Assembly: GCF_964058955.1 (NCBI RefSeq)
Contig: NZ_OZ060370.1
Coordinates: forward strand, 62,001 to 126,000
Direction: 5' to 3'
From: Buchnera aphidicola (Phyllaphis fagi)
GTDB lineage: Bacteria > Pseudomonadota > Gammaproteobacteria > Enterobacterales > Enterobacteriaceae
DNA length: 64,000 nucleotides
The notes beneath the pieces were generated by a model, which was not told where the DNA came from, did no database searches, and was given only the letters and a program-made list of their open reading frames with translations. The translations under genes and the position numbers were made by a program. Shown here one piece after another: positions 30,153 through 40,303 of the stretch. Each line of letters opens with the position of its first letter. Within the stretch, counting starts at the first letter, position 1.

Positions 30153-31214
30153 ATGGATTTAAATAATTTTAGTTTTTTAATTCCTAAATATTTAGTATCT
30201 TCTTATCCTTACCATAATAGAACAACATGTCGATTATTATCTATACATGGTAATACTGGTTTGATAAGACATGAAATATTTTTTAATATATTAGATCAAT
30301 GTAATTCAGGAGATGTTTTAGTATTAAATAATACTCGCGTTATTCCAGCAAGATTATTTGGTTTTCAAAATAATAAAAAAATAGAATGTTTGGTAGAAAA
30401 GATTATTAATGAAAAAAGTATTTTAGTACAAATTTGTCATTCTAAATCAATAATTCTTGGAACAAAAATTGTTTTTCAAAAATATGAAATATTTGAAGGA
30501 CATGTCGTTTCTAAACAAGGAATATTTTTTATAATATTTTTTGATTATTCAGATTCTATTTTTAATATATTAAATAAAATTGGTCATATTCCATTACCTC
30601 CATATATTAATAGAATGGATGAATCATTAGATGTTAACGCGTATCAAACAGTTTATAGTAAATTTTTAGGATCAATTGCTTCGCCTACAGCGGGTTTACA
30701 TTTTGATAAAAAACTATTGAATCTTTTATGCAAAAAAGGTATAAAGGTATGTTTTATTACTTTGCATATTGGATATGGCACCTTTCAACCTATAAGATCA
30801 AAAATTATTGAAAAACATAATATACATTCTGAATACGTGGAAGTATCGAAACATGTAGTTAAATTAGTTAATCAATGCAAACAAGAAGGTAAACGAGTAA
30901 TTGCGGTAGGTACAAGTACTTTAAGAGCGTTAGAATCTGCTAAAATAGATTATTTTAATAATAATATTAAACCGATATGTAAATATACTAAAATATTTAT
31001 TATTCCAGGATATAATCATACGATTGTTGATGTATTAATTACTAATTTTCATACATCTAAATCTACTTTAATTTTATTAGTAGTTTCTTTTTTAGGTTAT
31101 GTAAATACTATGAATGCTTATAATCTTGCTATTAAAAATAAATATCGTTTTTTTAGTTATGGTGACGCAATGTTTATTACAAAAAAATCGTTATTGAACT
31201 ATAAAAATAAATAA
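30153..31214 (+). CDS. queA: S-adenosylmethionine:tRNA ribosyltransferase-isomerase
   Basis: Adds the cyclopentenediol ring to preQ1-modified tRNA, making epoxyqueuosine at G34 of Asn, Asp, His and Tyr tRNAs. It has 353 residues (E. coli 356). Family motifs: LNNTRVIPARLFG, ASPTAGLHFD, TLHIGYGTF, and GTSTLRALES. It lies 66 bases upstream of tgt on the same strand, the conserved queA-tgt pair. The preQ1 synthesis genes are not in this window. Confidence 0.96.
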   Translation: MDLNNFSFLIPKYLVSSYPYHNRTTCRLLSIHGNTGLIRHEIFFNILDQCNSGDVLVLNNTRVIPARLFGFQNNKKIECLVEKIINEKSILVQICHSKSIILGTKIVFQKYEIFEGHVVSKQGIFFIIFFDYSDSIFNILNKIGHIPLPPYINRMDESLDVNAYQTVYSKFLGSIASPTAGLHFDKKLLNLLCKKGIKVCFITLHIGYGTFQPIRSKIIEKHNIHSEYVEVSKHVVKLVNQCKQEGKRVIAVGTSTLRALESAKIDYFNNNIKPICKYTKIFIIPGYNHTIVDVLITNFHTSKSTLILLVVSFLGYVNTMNAYNLAIKNKYRFFSYGDAMFITKKSLLNYKNK

Positions 31215-31262
31215 AATTATTAAAATTTAATATTTAATTGAAATATATTATATATATTTTAA

Positions 31263-32384
<1,122 letters not shown>

Positions 32385-32499
32385 ATTTTAATACGTATGG
32401 AATATATTAATTGATAATTAACTAATTATTATATATTAATATTATATAACTTTTATATATATATTGAAAATAAAAGATAGAATATGTATTTTATAATTA

Positions 32500-34590
32500 T
32501 TATAATTTATTTTTTTGATTATTAAATATTAAAAAATTAGTAATTTTTGAAAATACATTTTTTACCTTTATTAATAATAAAATTCTGTTATTTTTTAATT
32601 GATTATCAGTATATTTAATAGATATTGTATTTAAAAAATTATTCGTTATTTTACTTAAAAGAAATAAAATTTTTAATGATTTTTTGTATTTTTTTTGATT
32701 GATGTAAGGATATAAGATATTTATAATTTTATTAATTTGAATAAATATTTTTTTTTCTTGTTGATGATATATTATATTTAAATATATATTATTAATTTCA
32801 GATATATTAATATTTATTGTACTCAAAAGATTATATATTCTTTTATAAGTTATAAATAAATTGTTAAAATTAATATTATTTTCAAATTTATGTAATGCTT
32901 GGATTCTTAAGTTAATATCTAATATATTATTAATATTATATAAAATGATGGATTTAATAATATAGGTATTATATTGTTTTTTTTTATACCATATATATAA
33001 TCTATCAAATATAAATTTAATTATTTTTATTTCAATATTTTTTTGAATATGTATTTGGTATGTATTAATTGATTTTTTAATTAATTTTAACAAATTAATA
33101 TGTATTTTTTTTTCTAAAATAATTCGTATAATACCTAAAGCTGATCGTCTTAATTGTAATGGATCTTTATCTTTTTTGGGATGTTTACCAATAAGAAATA
33201 AACCAACTATAGTATCTATTTTATCAGCTATAGATAATGAACATCCAATAAGATTGGATGGGATTAAATCTGTTGAAAATTTTGGTTGATATTGTTCTTT
33301 TAAAGATAAAGCAATATTTTTAGGCTCTTGATTATATAAAGAATAATACATACCAACAATACCTTGTAATTCTGGAAATTCATAAACCATTTGAGTTTTT
33401 AAGTCACATTTAGATAAATAAGCAGATCTTATACCATCTTGAATATTTATTTTAGTATATTTAGATATGTATTGAATTAATTGAATTAACCTTTTTGTTT
33501 TGTCATACATTGAGCCTAATATTTCTTCAAATATAATATTTTTTAGAAAAGGAAAATATTTTTCTAATGTATTTTTTTTATCGTTTTTTAAAAAGAATTT
33601 TATATCAGATAGTCTAGAATGTAAAACTCGTTCATTTCCTAAAACGATTGTTTTAGGTGTAATAGACTCAATATTAGAAATGATAATGAAATTATTAGTC
33701 AATTGTTTTTTAATATTATATACTGGAAAATACTTTTGTATAGATTCTAAAATATATATTAAAATTTCTTCAGGAATAGATAAAAATTTTTTTTTAAATG
33801 TTCCAATTAATATAATTGGCCATTCGACTAAACAAGTTATTTCTTCTAGTAAAGAATTATAAATATTTAATTTTCCATTTATTTTTTTTGCAATATTTTG
33901 TGATTTTTCTTTAATGATTTTTTTTCTTAGTTCAAAATTTGATATAACTTTACCATGATCAATTAATAACTTTTCATATTCTTTTGCATGATGAATTTTG
34001 ATTTTTAATGGTAATGTAGATATATTACCATATAAATATCTATTAGACATAATTCCAAATATGTTAGTTTTAATAGATTTGTGATTGATTAATATAGTGA
34101 CATTTCTTATTGGTCTAAAAAATTTTGTTTTTTTTTGATTCCACATCATAGTTTTTGAAATAGAGATATTTTTTATTGAAGATTCAACAATTTTAGGAAG
34201 AATATTTTTAATATTAATTTTTTTTGGATAGTTTTCATATAATAACCATTCTCCTGTTTTATTTTTTAATTTTTTTGTTTTTTCAATTTTTATATTGAAT
34301 TTATCCATCCATTTTATTGCTGCAATAGTTAATTGACCTTGATCGTTAAATGATTGTTTAATAGAAGGACCACGATGTTGTATCTTTTTTTCAGGAAGTA
34401 ATATTTGAATTTTTTTTATTTGTATAGCAAGTCTTCTAGGTGAATGAAATAAAGAAGAGTGATTAAAAAAAATAAATTTTTTTTTTAATTCAAGTTGAAA
34501 ATTTTGATAAAAATTTTGTGCAATTTGTTTAATTAATGTTGATGGCATTTCTTCAGTACCAATTTCTACTAAAATAGTTTTTTCGCTCAT
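32500..34590 (-). CDS. glyS: Glycyl-tRNA synthetase beta subunit
   Basis: Beta subunit of the bacterial alpha2-beta2 glycyl-tRNA synthetase, 696 residues (E. coli 689). The N-terminus ILVEIGTEEMPS is diagnostic; RGPSIKQSF, FLPIRN-like FFRPIRN and DPLQLRRSALGI follow. The C-terminal half is very rich in Ile, Asn and Lys, typical of AT-driven drift. Its ATG lies 9 bases after the glyQ stop, so the two subunits are co-translated. The 3' end converges with tgt. Identification is secure. Confidence 0.96.
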   Translation of the reverse strand: MSEKTILVEIGTEEMPSTLIKQIAQNFYQNFQLELKKKFIFFNHSSLFHSPRRLAIQIKKIQILLPEKKIQHRGPSIKQSFNDQGQLTIAAIKWMDKFNIKIEKTKKLKNKTGEWLLYENYPKKINIKNILPKIVESSIKNISISKTMMWNQKKTKFFRPIRNVTILINHKSIKTNIFGIMSNRYLYGNISTLPLKIKIHHAKEYEKLLIDHGKVISNFELRKKIIKEKSQNIAKKINGKLNIYNSLLEEITCLVEWPIILIGTFKKKFLSIPEEILIYILESIQKYFPVYNIKKQLTNNFIIISNIESITPKTIVLGNERVLHSRLSDIKFFLKNDKKNTLEKYFPFLKNIIFEEILGSMYDKTKRLIQLIQYISKYTKINIQDGIRSAYLSKCDLKTQMVYEFPELQGIVGMYYSLYNQEPKNIALSLKEQYQPKFSTDLIPSNLIGCSLSIADKIDTIVGLFLIGKHPKKDKDPLQLRRSALGIIRIILEKKIHINLLKLIKKSINTYQIHIQKNIEIKIIKFIFDRLYIWYKKKQYNTYIIKSIILYNINNILDINLRIQALHKFENNINFNNLFITYKRIYNLLSTININISEINNIYLNIIYHQQEKKIFIQINKIINILYPYINQKKYKKSLKILFLLSKITNNFLNTISIKYTDNQLKNNRILLLIKVKNVFSKITNFLIFNNQKNKL

Positions 34591-34599
34591 TTTATTGTT

Positions 34600-35511
34600 T
34601 TACCTGTTGATCGAAAGTAAAGGAAAACCTTTATCTTTTCTAAATTTGTAATAATATTTTGCTATTTTTGTTGATATAATTCTGATTTTAGAAATATATT
34701 GCTTTCTTTCAGTACTAGAAAGAATTTGTCTTGCATCAATTAAATTAAAATTATGTGTTGCTTGTAGTATATGTTCATAAGCTGGTAAAATTAATGACTG
34801 ATTTAATAATAGTAATCTTTCTGCTTCTGATATATGTTGATTAAACAAATTTAATAAAGTTGGAATATTTGAATATTCAAAGTTATATAAAGATTGTTCA
34901 ATTTCGTTTTGATAAAATAATTCACCATAAGTAATTTGATGTAATTTATTTTTATCCCATATAATTTCATATATAGTATTAACATTTTGAATATTCATAG
35001 CTATTCTTTCTAGTCCGTATGTTATTTCTACAGTAATTGGATCACATTCTAATCCTCCCATTTGTTGAAAGTATGTAAATTGTGTAATTTCCATACCATT
35101 AAGCCATACTTCCCATCCTATACCCCATGCACCTAAAGTAGGATTTTCCCAATTATCTTCTACAAATCGTATATCGTTTTTTGTTAAATCTAAATTTATT
35201 TTTTTTAATGATTGTAAATATAAAAATTGAATATTTTTAGGAGCTGGTTTAATAATAACTTGAAATTGATAATATTGTTGTAATCTATTTGGATTATTAC
35301 CATATCTTCCATCAGTTGGTCTACGTGATGTTTGAAGATATGCCATATTTAATGGTTCTGGTCCAATAGTTCGTAAAAATGTACAATAATGAAATGTTCC
35401 AGCTCCTACCATAATATCTAAAGGTTGTACAATAATACAACCTATTTTTGACCAAAATTTTTGTAACTCTGATATTATATGACAACATGTTGTATTATTT
35501 TTAATATTCAT
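34600..35511 (-). CDS. glyQ: Glycyl-tRNA synthetase alpha subunit
   Basis: Catalytic class II alpha subunit, 303 residues, the E. coli length. Seen are [42 protein letters not shown] and [14 protein letters not shown]. First gene of the glyQ-glyS operon on the minus strand. Upstream is a 381-base AT-rich gap shared with divergent nfo. No Shine-Dalgarno sequence is obvious. Confidence 0.98.
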   Translation of the reverse strand: MNIKNNTTCCHIISELQKFWSKIGCIIVQPLDIMVGAGTFHYCTFLRTIGPEPLNMAYLQTSRRPTDGRYGNNPNRLQQYYQFQVIIKPAPKNIQFLYLQSLKKINLDLTKNDIRFVEDNWENPTLGAWGIGWEVWLNGMEITQFTYFQQMGGLECDPITVEITYGLERIAMNIQNVNTIYEIIWDKNKLHQITYGELFYQNEIEQSLYNFEYSNIPTLLNLFNQHISEAERLLLLNQSLILPAYEHILQATHNFNLIDARQILSSTERKQYISKIRIISTKIAKYYYKFRKDKGFPLLSINR

Positions 35512-35892
35512 AATTGTATATATTACTATATTATATATTTACTGTATTATATAATAAATAGTATTAATGTTATTAAAAATATATTTTTTTAACACTTTTA
35601 TTTTTATATAATTTATGATATATTTAAATTTACATAATTATATTGTATTTAAAAATTAATTAAGTATTGTAATAAAAATATTTTTGTTGTATAATGATAA
35701 TCATACTGTCATTTTATTTACATTATTTATATAATGAGTTATTATATTTAAAATATAAATTATGTTAAATTTTAGAATATGTTTATTTTATTTTTATTTT
35801 GGATTTTTAATTTTGAACTTTAAAATTAAATTTTATAAATTCAGTAAAATATTATTATTTATTCACATTATTAATATTGGAAAAATTATATC
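35512..35892. other. 381-base gap between divergent glyQ and nfo
   Basis: No open frame or RNA gene is recognised. The one distinctive stretch is a promoter-like element overlapping a short palindrome at 35667-35704, listed separately. The rest is A/T runs. The gap may be the residue of a lost gene. Confidence 0.6.
35667..35704 (+). promoter_or_regulatory. Promoter-like element overlapping a Fur-box-like palindrome
   Basis: TTGTAA (35667-35672), a 17-base spacer, and TATAAT (35690-35695) form a near-consensus sigma-70 promoter. The -10 runs into ATAATGATAATCAT (35691-35704), which matches the core of the Fur-box consensus at 14 consecutive positions. It faces nfo but lies about 190 bases before its ATG. 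Buchnera is not known to keep Fur, so regulation by iron is doubtful. It may be a relic or a plain promoter. Confidence 0.4.
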
Positions 35893-36741
35893 ATGAAAAA
35901 GTATATTGGCTCTTATATCAGTACTTCTGGAGGAATAGAAAAATCTATTGTTCGAGCTTATGAACTAGGAGCTACTGCTATTTCATTTTTTACAAGAAAT
36001 AGAAAGAAATGGTATTCTTCTCCTGTTAATAAAGATATAGTTAATAAGTTTAAAATAGAATATATGAAATACAATTTTATTCCAGGTCAAATATTACCTA
36101 ATAGTGGTTATTTAATGAATTTAGGTCACCCAAACAAAGAATTTATAATCAAAGCTAGAATGTCATTACTGAATGAAATTGATCGATGTCAAGATTTAGG
36201 ATTAATGTATCTTAATGTTCATCCAGGTAGTCATTTAAATGAAATTAGTGAAGTAGTTTGTTTAAATTATGTTGTTGATTCAATTAATTATGCGTTAGAA
36301 ACAACTTTTAATGTAACTGTTTTATTGGAAAATACTGCCGGTCACGGAAGTGATGTAGGATATTGTTTTGAACATATAGCATATATTATTGATAAAATTG
36401 AAGATAAATCAAGAATTGGTGTTTGTTTAAATATAGGTCATTTATTTATGGCAGGATATGATTTAAGAACTATAGTAGATTGTAAAAAAGTGTTTAATAA
36501 TTTTAACAAAATTATAGGAAATGATTACTTACAAGCTATGTATATTAATGATTCTGCTTCTGACTGCAATAGTCGCATTGATATTCATGCTAATTTAGGT
36601 GAAGGGAAAATAGGTCGAGATGCATTTAAATGGATTATGAAGCAAGATGATTTATCTAATTATATTCCTATTATTGTAGAAACCCCTAATTCAAAATTAT
36701 GGAAAGAAGAAATTACTTGGTTAAATAAAATTAGTAAATAA
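35893..36741 (+). CDS. nfo: Endonuclease IV homologue lacking zinc ligands
   Basis: Matches E. coli endonuclease IV (AP endonuclease, base-excision repair) over its whole length, 282 versus 285 residues, as a TIM barrel with LNVHPGSH, LLENTAG, DKSRIGVC and NLGEGKIG. The trinuclear zinc site needs nine ligands (E. coli H69, H109, E145, D179, H182, H216, D229, H231, E261). Here three are replaced: N70, N180 and Y217. H110, E146, H183, D230, H232 and E263 remain. The Zn3 site is complete, but Zn1 and Zn2 are damaged, so AP endonuclease activity is doubtful. The frame is intact. It is upstream of rplY and tRNA-Pro, in E. coli order. Confidence 0.93.
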   Translation: MKKYIGSYISTSGGIEKSIVRAYELGATAISFFTRNRKKWYSSPVNKDIVNKFKIEYMKYNFIPGQILPNSGYLMNLGHPNKEFIIKARMSLLNEIDRCQDLGLMYLNVHPGSHLNEISEVVCLNYVVDSINYALETTFNVTVLLENTAGHGSDVGYCFEHIAYIIDKIEDKSRIGVCLNIGHLFMAGYDLRTIVDCKKVFNNFNKIIGNDYLQAMYINDSASDCNSRIDIHANLGEGKIGRDAFKWIMKQDDLSNYIPIIVETPNSKLWKEEITWLNKISK

Positions 36742-36871
36742 TAAATATATCTTAAATATATAAAATATAAGATTATTAAGTAATAAAATTTATATTTTTG
36801 CATTGTATAATTTGTTTTATTTAATAATATGAAATATGTAAAATATTTTATTATAATTTTTAGGAAAAATT

Positions 36872-37162
36872 ATGTTTGTAATACATGGGATTGAGCGTGT
36901 AAATAAAGGAACAAATTATAGTAGGCGATTGAGAAAAATAGATAATAAAATTCCATGTATTATTTATGGTTCTAAAAAACCAATAATGTATGTTGAATTA
37001 GATCATGATGTAGTATTTAATATGCAAAAAGATTCTAAATTTTATAATAGTAACATTATTTTAAAAATTAATAAATCTGAATATATAGTTACTATTAAAG
37101 AAATTCAACGACATTGTTTTAAGTTAAAGTTATTACATATTGATTTTTTATATATTAAATGA
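36872..37162 (+). CDS. rplY: Ribosomal protein L25
   Basis: Short-form L25 that binds 5S rRNA, 96 residues (E. coli 94). The tripartite pattern is visible: NKGTNYSRRLRKIDNKIPCIIYG at the start matches the GKGASRRLR...PAIIYG region, then a central beta region, then a C-terminal RHCFKLKLLHIDFLYI. AGGA precedes the ATG. It is followed 16 bases later by tRNA-Pro. Confidence 0.93.
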   Translation: MFVIHGIERVNKGTNYSRRLRKIDNKIPCIIYGSKKPIMYVELDHDVVFNMQKDSKFYNSNIILKINKSEYIVTIKEIQRHCFKLKLLHIDFLYIK

Positions 37163-37178
37163 TCATAAAATGATTTTT

Positions 37179-37252
37179 CGGTACGTAGCGCAGCTTGGTA
37201 GCGCACTGTCATGGGGTGTCAGAGGTCAGAGGTTCAAATCCTCTCGTACCGA
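37179..37252 (+). tRNA. proL: tRNA-Pro, anticodon GGG
   Basis: Complete 74-base cloverleaf: acceptor CGGTACG/CGTACCG, D stem GCGC/GCGC, anticodon stem CTGTC/GTCAG around ATGGGGT, and T arm AGAGG-TTCAAAT-CCTCT, discriminator A. Anticodon GGG reads CCC and CCU. The fourth anticodon-stem pair is a U-U mismatch, also present in E. coli proL as I recall it, and position after rplY supports orthology. CCA is not encoded. The long tandem repeat begins 29 bases downstream. Confidence 0.96.
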
Positions 37253-37281
37253 TTTTATATTGTATTTTAGAATAATTATAA

Positions 37282-37389
37282 TTTATTGAATTTATTGAAT
37301 TTATTGAATTTATTGAATTTATTGAATTTATTGAATTTATTGAATTTATTGAATTTATTGAATTTATTGAATTTATTGAATTTATTGAA
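37282..37389. repeat. Perfect 9-bp tandem repeat, 12 copies
   Basis: Twelve uninterrupted identical copies of TTTATTGAA fill 108 bases between tRNA-Pro and the stop codon of yabI, which lies 5 bases beyond the last copy. The next nine bases (tctatttaa) look like a worn copy. No spacers are present, so it is not a CRISPR. Perfect identity implies recent expansion by replication slippage. It is the only long array of this kind that I see in the window. Confidence 0.97.
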
Positions 37390-37394
37390 TCTAT

Positions 37395-38171
37395 TTAATA
37401 TATTTTATGAATGATGAATATATGTATAATTATTTTTTGAAAAATCATTATAATGAGATAATATTGTATATAAATAAAACCAACTATTCCAATTAATGCA
37501 TTAATGATAATTAGAATAATAATATTTTTTTTTGAAATTATTTTTAATATTGTACTATTTTTATAATTTTTCCAAAATTTCCACAATAACCAACATCCAG
37601 TCCATATAATACATAATATAATTATTAAAGTCCATTTAAATGAATTTTGTATTGGATAAATAGATGAAGTATTTATTATAATACTTGTTAAAATTCCTGG
37701 TAAAAAATATATTAATGGCCATAAAATACATCCTATTATACTTGGAGGTATAAAATTTTTCATAGGTAATTTTAACATTCCAGCAATCATAGGTATTAAT
37801 GGCCTAGTAGGACCAATAAATTTTCCAATTAATATAGTAAACATACTATATTGATGTATAGTATTTTTAATTTTATTAAAGAGTGTTATATTTTTTTGAA
37901 ATAGTTTTATGTTGTATATCCAATTTTTAAATTTCCATCCTATATAATATGATAGATAATCTCCTAAAAGACAACCTAAAATTCCGGTAATCCACGATGG
38001 GTAGAATGATAATTTTCCATTTCCAATCATTGTACCTATCGTTGTCATAAATACAATACCTGGTAATAATAATCCAACTAATGCTAATGATTCTAAAAAT
38101 GTGATTATTAAAATAATAATACAAGCATAAGATATAGATTGTGTAATAAAATATTTAAACCATGCTTCCAT
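37395..38171 (-). CDS. yabI: DedA-family membrane protein YabI
   Basis: Integral inner-membrane protein of the DedA/SNARE-associated family, 258 residues (E. coli YabI 254). Hallmarks: FLESLALVGLLLPG near residue 25, GDYLSYYIGW, and the family motif KFIGPTRPLIPMIAGM near 120, followed by several hydrophobic helices. Family members are linked to polyprenyl-phosphate or phospholipid flipping; the role of YabI itself is not established. The last roughly 30 residues are hydrophobic and unlike E. coli, ending just beside the 9-bp tandem repeat. It points away from rsmA. Confidence 0.9.
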   Translation of the reverse strand: MEAWFKYFITQSISYACIIILIITFLESLALVGLLLPGIVFMTTIGTMIGNGKLSFYPSWITGILGCLLGDYLSYYIGWKFKNWIYNIKLFQKNITLFNKIKNTIHQYSMFTILIGKFIGPTRPLIPMIAGMLKLPMKNFIPPSIIGCILWPLIYFLPGILTSIIINTSSIYPIQNSFKWTLIIILCIIWTGCWLLWKFWKNYKNSTILKIISKKNIIILIIINALIGIVGFIYIQYYLIIMIFQKIIIHIFIIHKIY

Positions 38172-38586
38172 AAATTATTATCTTTTTCAGTTTTGAATAA
38201 TGATTGTAATTAATTTATAATATACTAAAATATATTTATTTAATATTATAATTTACATTTTATATAAAATACAATATGATAAATAATGGCTTGAAATATT
38301 ATAATAATATCTTTTATATCAATTTTTGAAGTAATATATTATTATAATAATAAATGTAGGTTAGTATATATTTTATTTAAATTATAATAATTGAAATATA
38401 TTTTAAATTTCAATTAATAATATTATATATTTAATTTACTGAAAATATTTTATTATAATGTATATTATTATTTTATGTTTCATGTATCAATTGTATATTT
38501 TAGATTTTAGATTTTAGATTTTAGATATTAAATTATGTATAATTTATTTTTTATATTAAATTTTATAATTTTAGAAATTATAGTTT
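38172..38586. other. 415-base gap between yabI and rsmA
   Basis: No coding frame or RNA is recognised; it contains long A/T runs and a short 7-bp tandem repeat near 38497. In E. coli rsmA is preceded by lptD, surA and pdxA; none is visible here. The gap could be the eroded remnant of surA, but I see no residual similarity. Confidence 0.55.
38497..38524. repeat. Short tandem repeat, ATTTTAG x4
   Basis: Four perfect copies of the 7-base unit ATTTTAG occupy 28 bases about 60 bases upstream of the rsmA start, followed by a decayed copy. It may change the promoter spacing of rsmA if it varies in copy number. Otherwise it is simple slippage. Confidence 0.8.
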
Positions 38587-39402
38587 ATGAATATTATATT
38601 ATCAAAAAAATATATTTTTAAAAAAAAATTTGGTCAAAATTTTCTTTGTAAAAATAGTATTATTAATAAAATTATTAATATTATTCATCCTAAAAAAAAT
38701 GAATTATTGATAGAGGTTGGGCCTGGTTTAGCAGCATTAACTAAACCTATTTGCCAAATATTAGATAATTTAATTGTAATAGAGTTAGACCAAGAATTGT
38801 CTCAGTTATTACATCAAAGTAGTTTTAGTAAAAAGATTGACATATTTGTTCAGGATATGAATATTTTTAATTTTAAAAAAGTATCAATTCAACAAAATAA
38901 GTTATTACGTATTTTTGGTAATTTACCTTATAATATTTCTGTTAAATTTATATTGTATTTAATAAATTTCAGAAAATATATTTTTGATATGAATTTTATG
39001 GTTCAAAAAGAAGTAGCAGAACGTTTTGTGGCTCATCCTGGTAGTAAATCATATGGTAGATTAAGTGTTATAACTCAATGTTATTATGATATTTTTGTTT
39101 ATTTTAATGTTTTACCTGCCTCATTTTTTCCTACACCTAAGGTTCAATCTAGTTTTATTAAAATTATACCTAAAATATTACCTTTATATCCACATAATCA
39201 AGTTAATGATTTAAATATTATTACATCAGAATCTTTTAAACAAAGAAGAAAAATTTTACAAAATAGTTTATCAAGTATTTTTAAAAAAGAGATTTTATTA
39301 TATTTAGGTATTAATCCTTTATTGCGAGCAGAAAATGTATCAGTATTTGATTATTGTAAATTAGCAAACTTTTTCCATATTTCTAAAGATAATAATATTT
39401 AG
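38587..39402 (+). CDS. rsmA: 16S rRNA (adenine1518/1519-N6) dimethyltransferase
   Basis: KsgA: dimethylates two adenines in helix 45 of 16S rRNA, a late small-subunit maturation checkpoint. It has 271 residues (E. coli 273). FGQNFLCKNSIINKI at the N-terminus, the SAM motif EVGPGLAALT, and the catalytic NLPYNIS near 113 are intact. It is followed 65 bases later by apaH; E. coli has apaG between them, which is gone here. Confidence 0.97.
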   Translation: MNIILSKKYIFKKKFGQNFLCKNSIINKIINIIHPKKNELLIEVGPGLAALTKPICQILDNLIVIELDQELSQLLHQSSFSKKIDIFVQDMNIFNFKKVSIQQNKLLRIFGNLPYNISVKFILYLINFRKYIFDMNFMVQKEVAERFVAHPGSKSYGRLSVITQCYYDIFVYFNVLPASFFPTPKVQSSFIKIIPKILPLYPHNQVNDLNIITSESFKQRRKILQNSLSSIFKKEILLYLGINPLLRAENVSVFDYCKLANFFHISKDNNI

Positions 39403-39467
39403 TTACTGTTAATATAAATATTATATTTATTATATGTAATTAATTATTTTATTATAAAAGGGTTTTT

Positions 39468-40283
39468 ATGAGTATATATTTAACGAGTGATATTCATGGT
39501 TGTTATGATAAATTACAATTATTATTAAAAAAAGTGTTTTTCAATCCTTCTTATGATAATTTATGGGTTGCAGGTGATTTAGTAGCTCGAGGTTCTAATT
39601 CTTTAGAAGTATTACGTTATTTAAAATCTTTAGGGAAAAGAGTAAAAATTGTATTAGGAAATCATGATATACGAACACTATTGATATATTTTGGTTTTAA
39701 AAATTTTGAAAAAGATGATAATTTACATGAATTATTTGAAGCTCATGATGCTGATATATTGATGAATTGGTTAAGAAAAAAACCATTATCTATTATAGAT
39801 GTAAAAGAAAAAATAATAATGATCCATGCTGGTATATATCCGTTATGGGATATTAATACTATGAAAAATTATTCTAGAAGCATAGAATATTTTTTATCAC
39901 ATGATAATTATATAAAATTTTTAAACAATATTCAACATACTAGTACATTCATTAAATGGACAAAAAAAAATAATTATTTAGATCAATTAAAGTTTAGTAT
40001 GAATGTTTTTACTAGAATGCGTTATTGTTATTTAGATAAAAGATTAAATATGAAGTATAAATGTAATCCTTCTAAAATTTCTGAAATTAAATTTTTAAAA
40101 CCATGGTTTTCTTTTAAAAATCTAATTTCTAGAAAATATTTTATTTTTTTTGGGCACTGGGCATCTTTACCAAATAAAATAACATCCTATAACAATAATA
40201 TTATACCATTAGATACTGGTTGTTGTTGGGGTAGAAAATTAAGTATGATGCGGTGGGATGATAAAAAATGGTTTAGAGAATAG
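39468..40283 (+). CDS. apaH: Diadenosine tetraphosphatase, symmetrical
   Basis: Hydrolyses Ap4A to two ADP and acts as an Np4 RNA decapping enzyme in E. coli. It has 271 residues (E. coli 280). The metallophosphatase motifs are present: SDIHG (GDxHG with Ser for the first Gly), GDLVARG, GNHD and IHAGIYPLWD, plus GHWASL and DTGCCWG near the C-terminus. AAGGG stands upstream. It converges with carB, whose stop is 20 bases away. Confidence 0.95.
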   Translation: MSIYLTSDIHGCYDKLQLLLKKVFFNPSYDNLWVAGDLVARGSNSLEVLRYLKSLGKRVKIVLGNHDIRTLLIYFGFKNFEKDDNLHELFEAHDADILMNWLRKKPLSIIDVKEKIIMIHAGIYPLWDINTMKNYSRSIEYFLSHDNYIKFLNNIQHTSTFIKWTKKNNYLDQLKFSMNVFTRMRYCYLDKRLNMKYKCNPSKISEIKFLKPWFSFKNLISRKYFIFFGHWASLPNKITSYNNNIIPLDTGCCWGRKLSMMRWDDKKWFRE

Positions 40284-40303
40284 TGATTGTACATCTATAT
40301 ATT

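Noticed and set aside
37282-37389. Direct repeats as a possible CRISPR array
   Set aside because: The 9-base units are contiguous with no spacers and there are no cas genes nearby.
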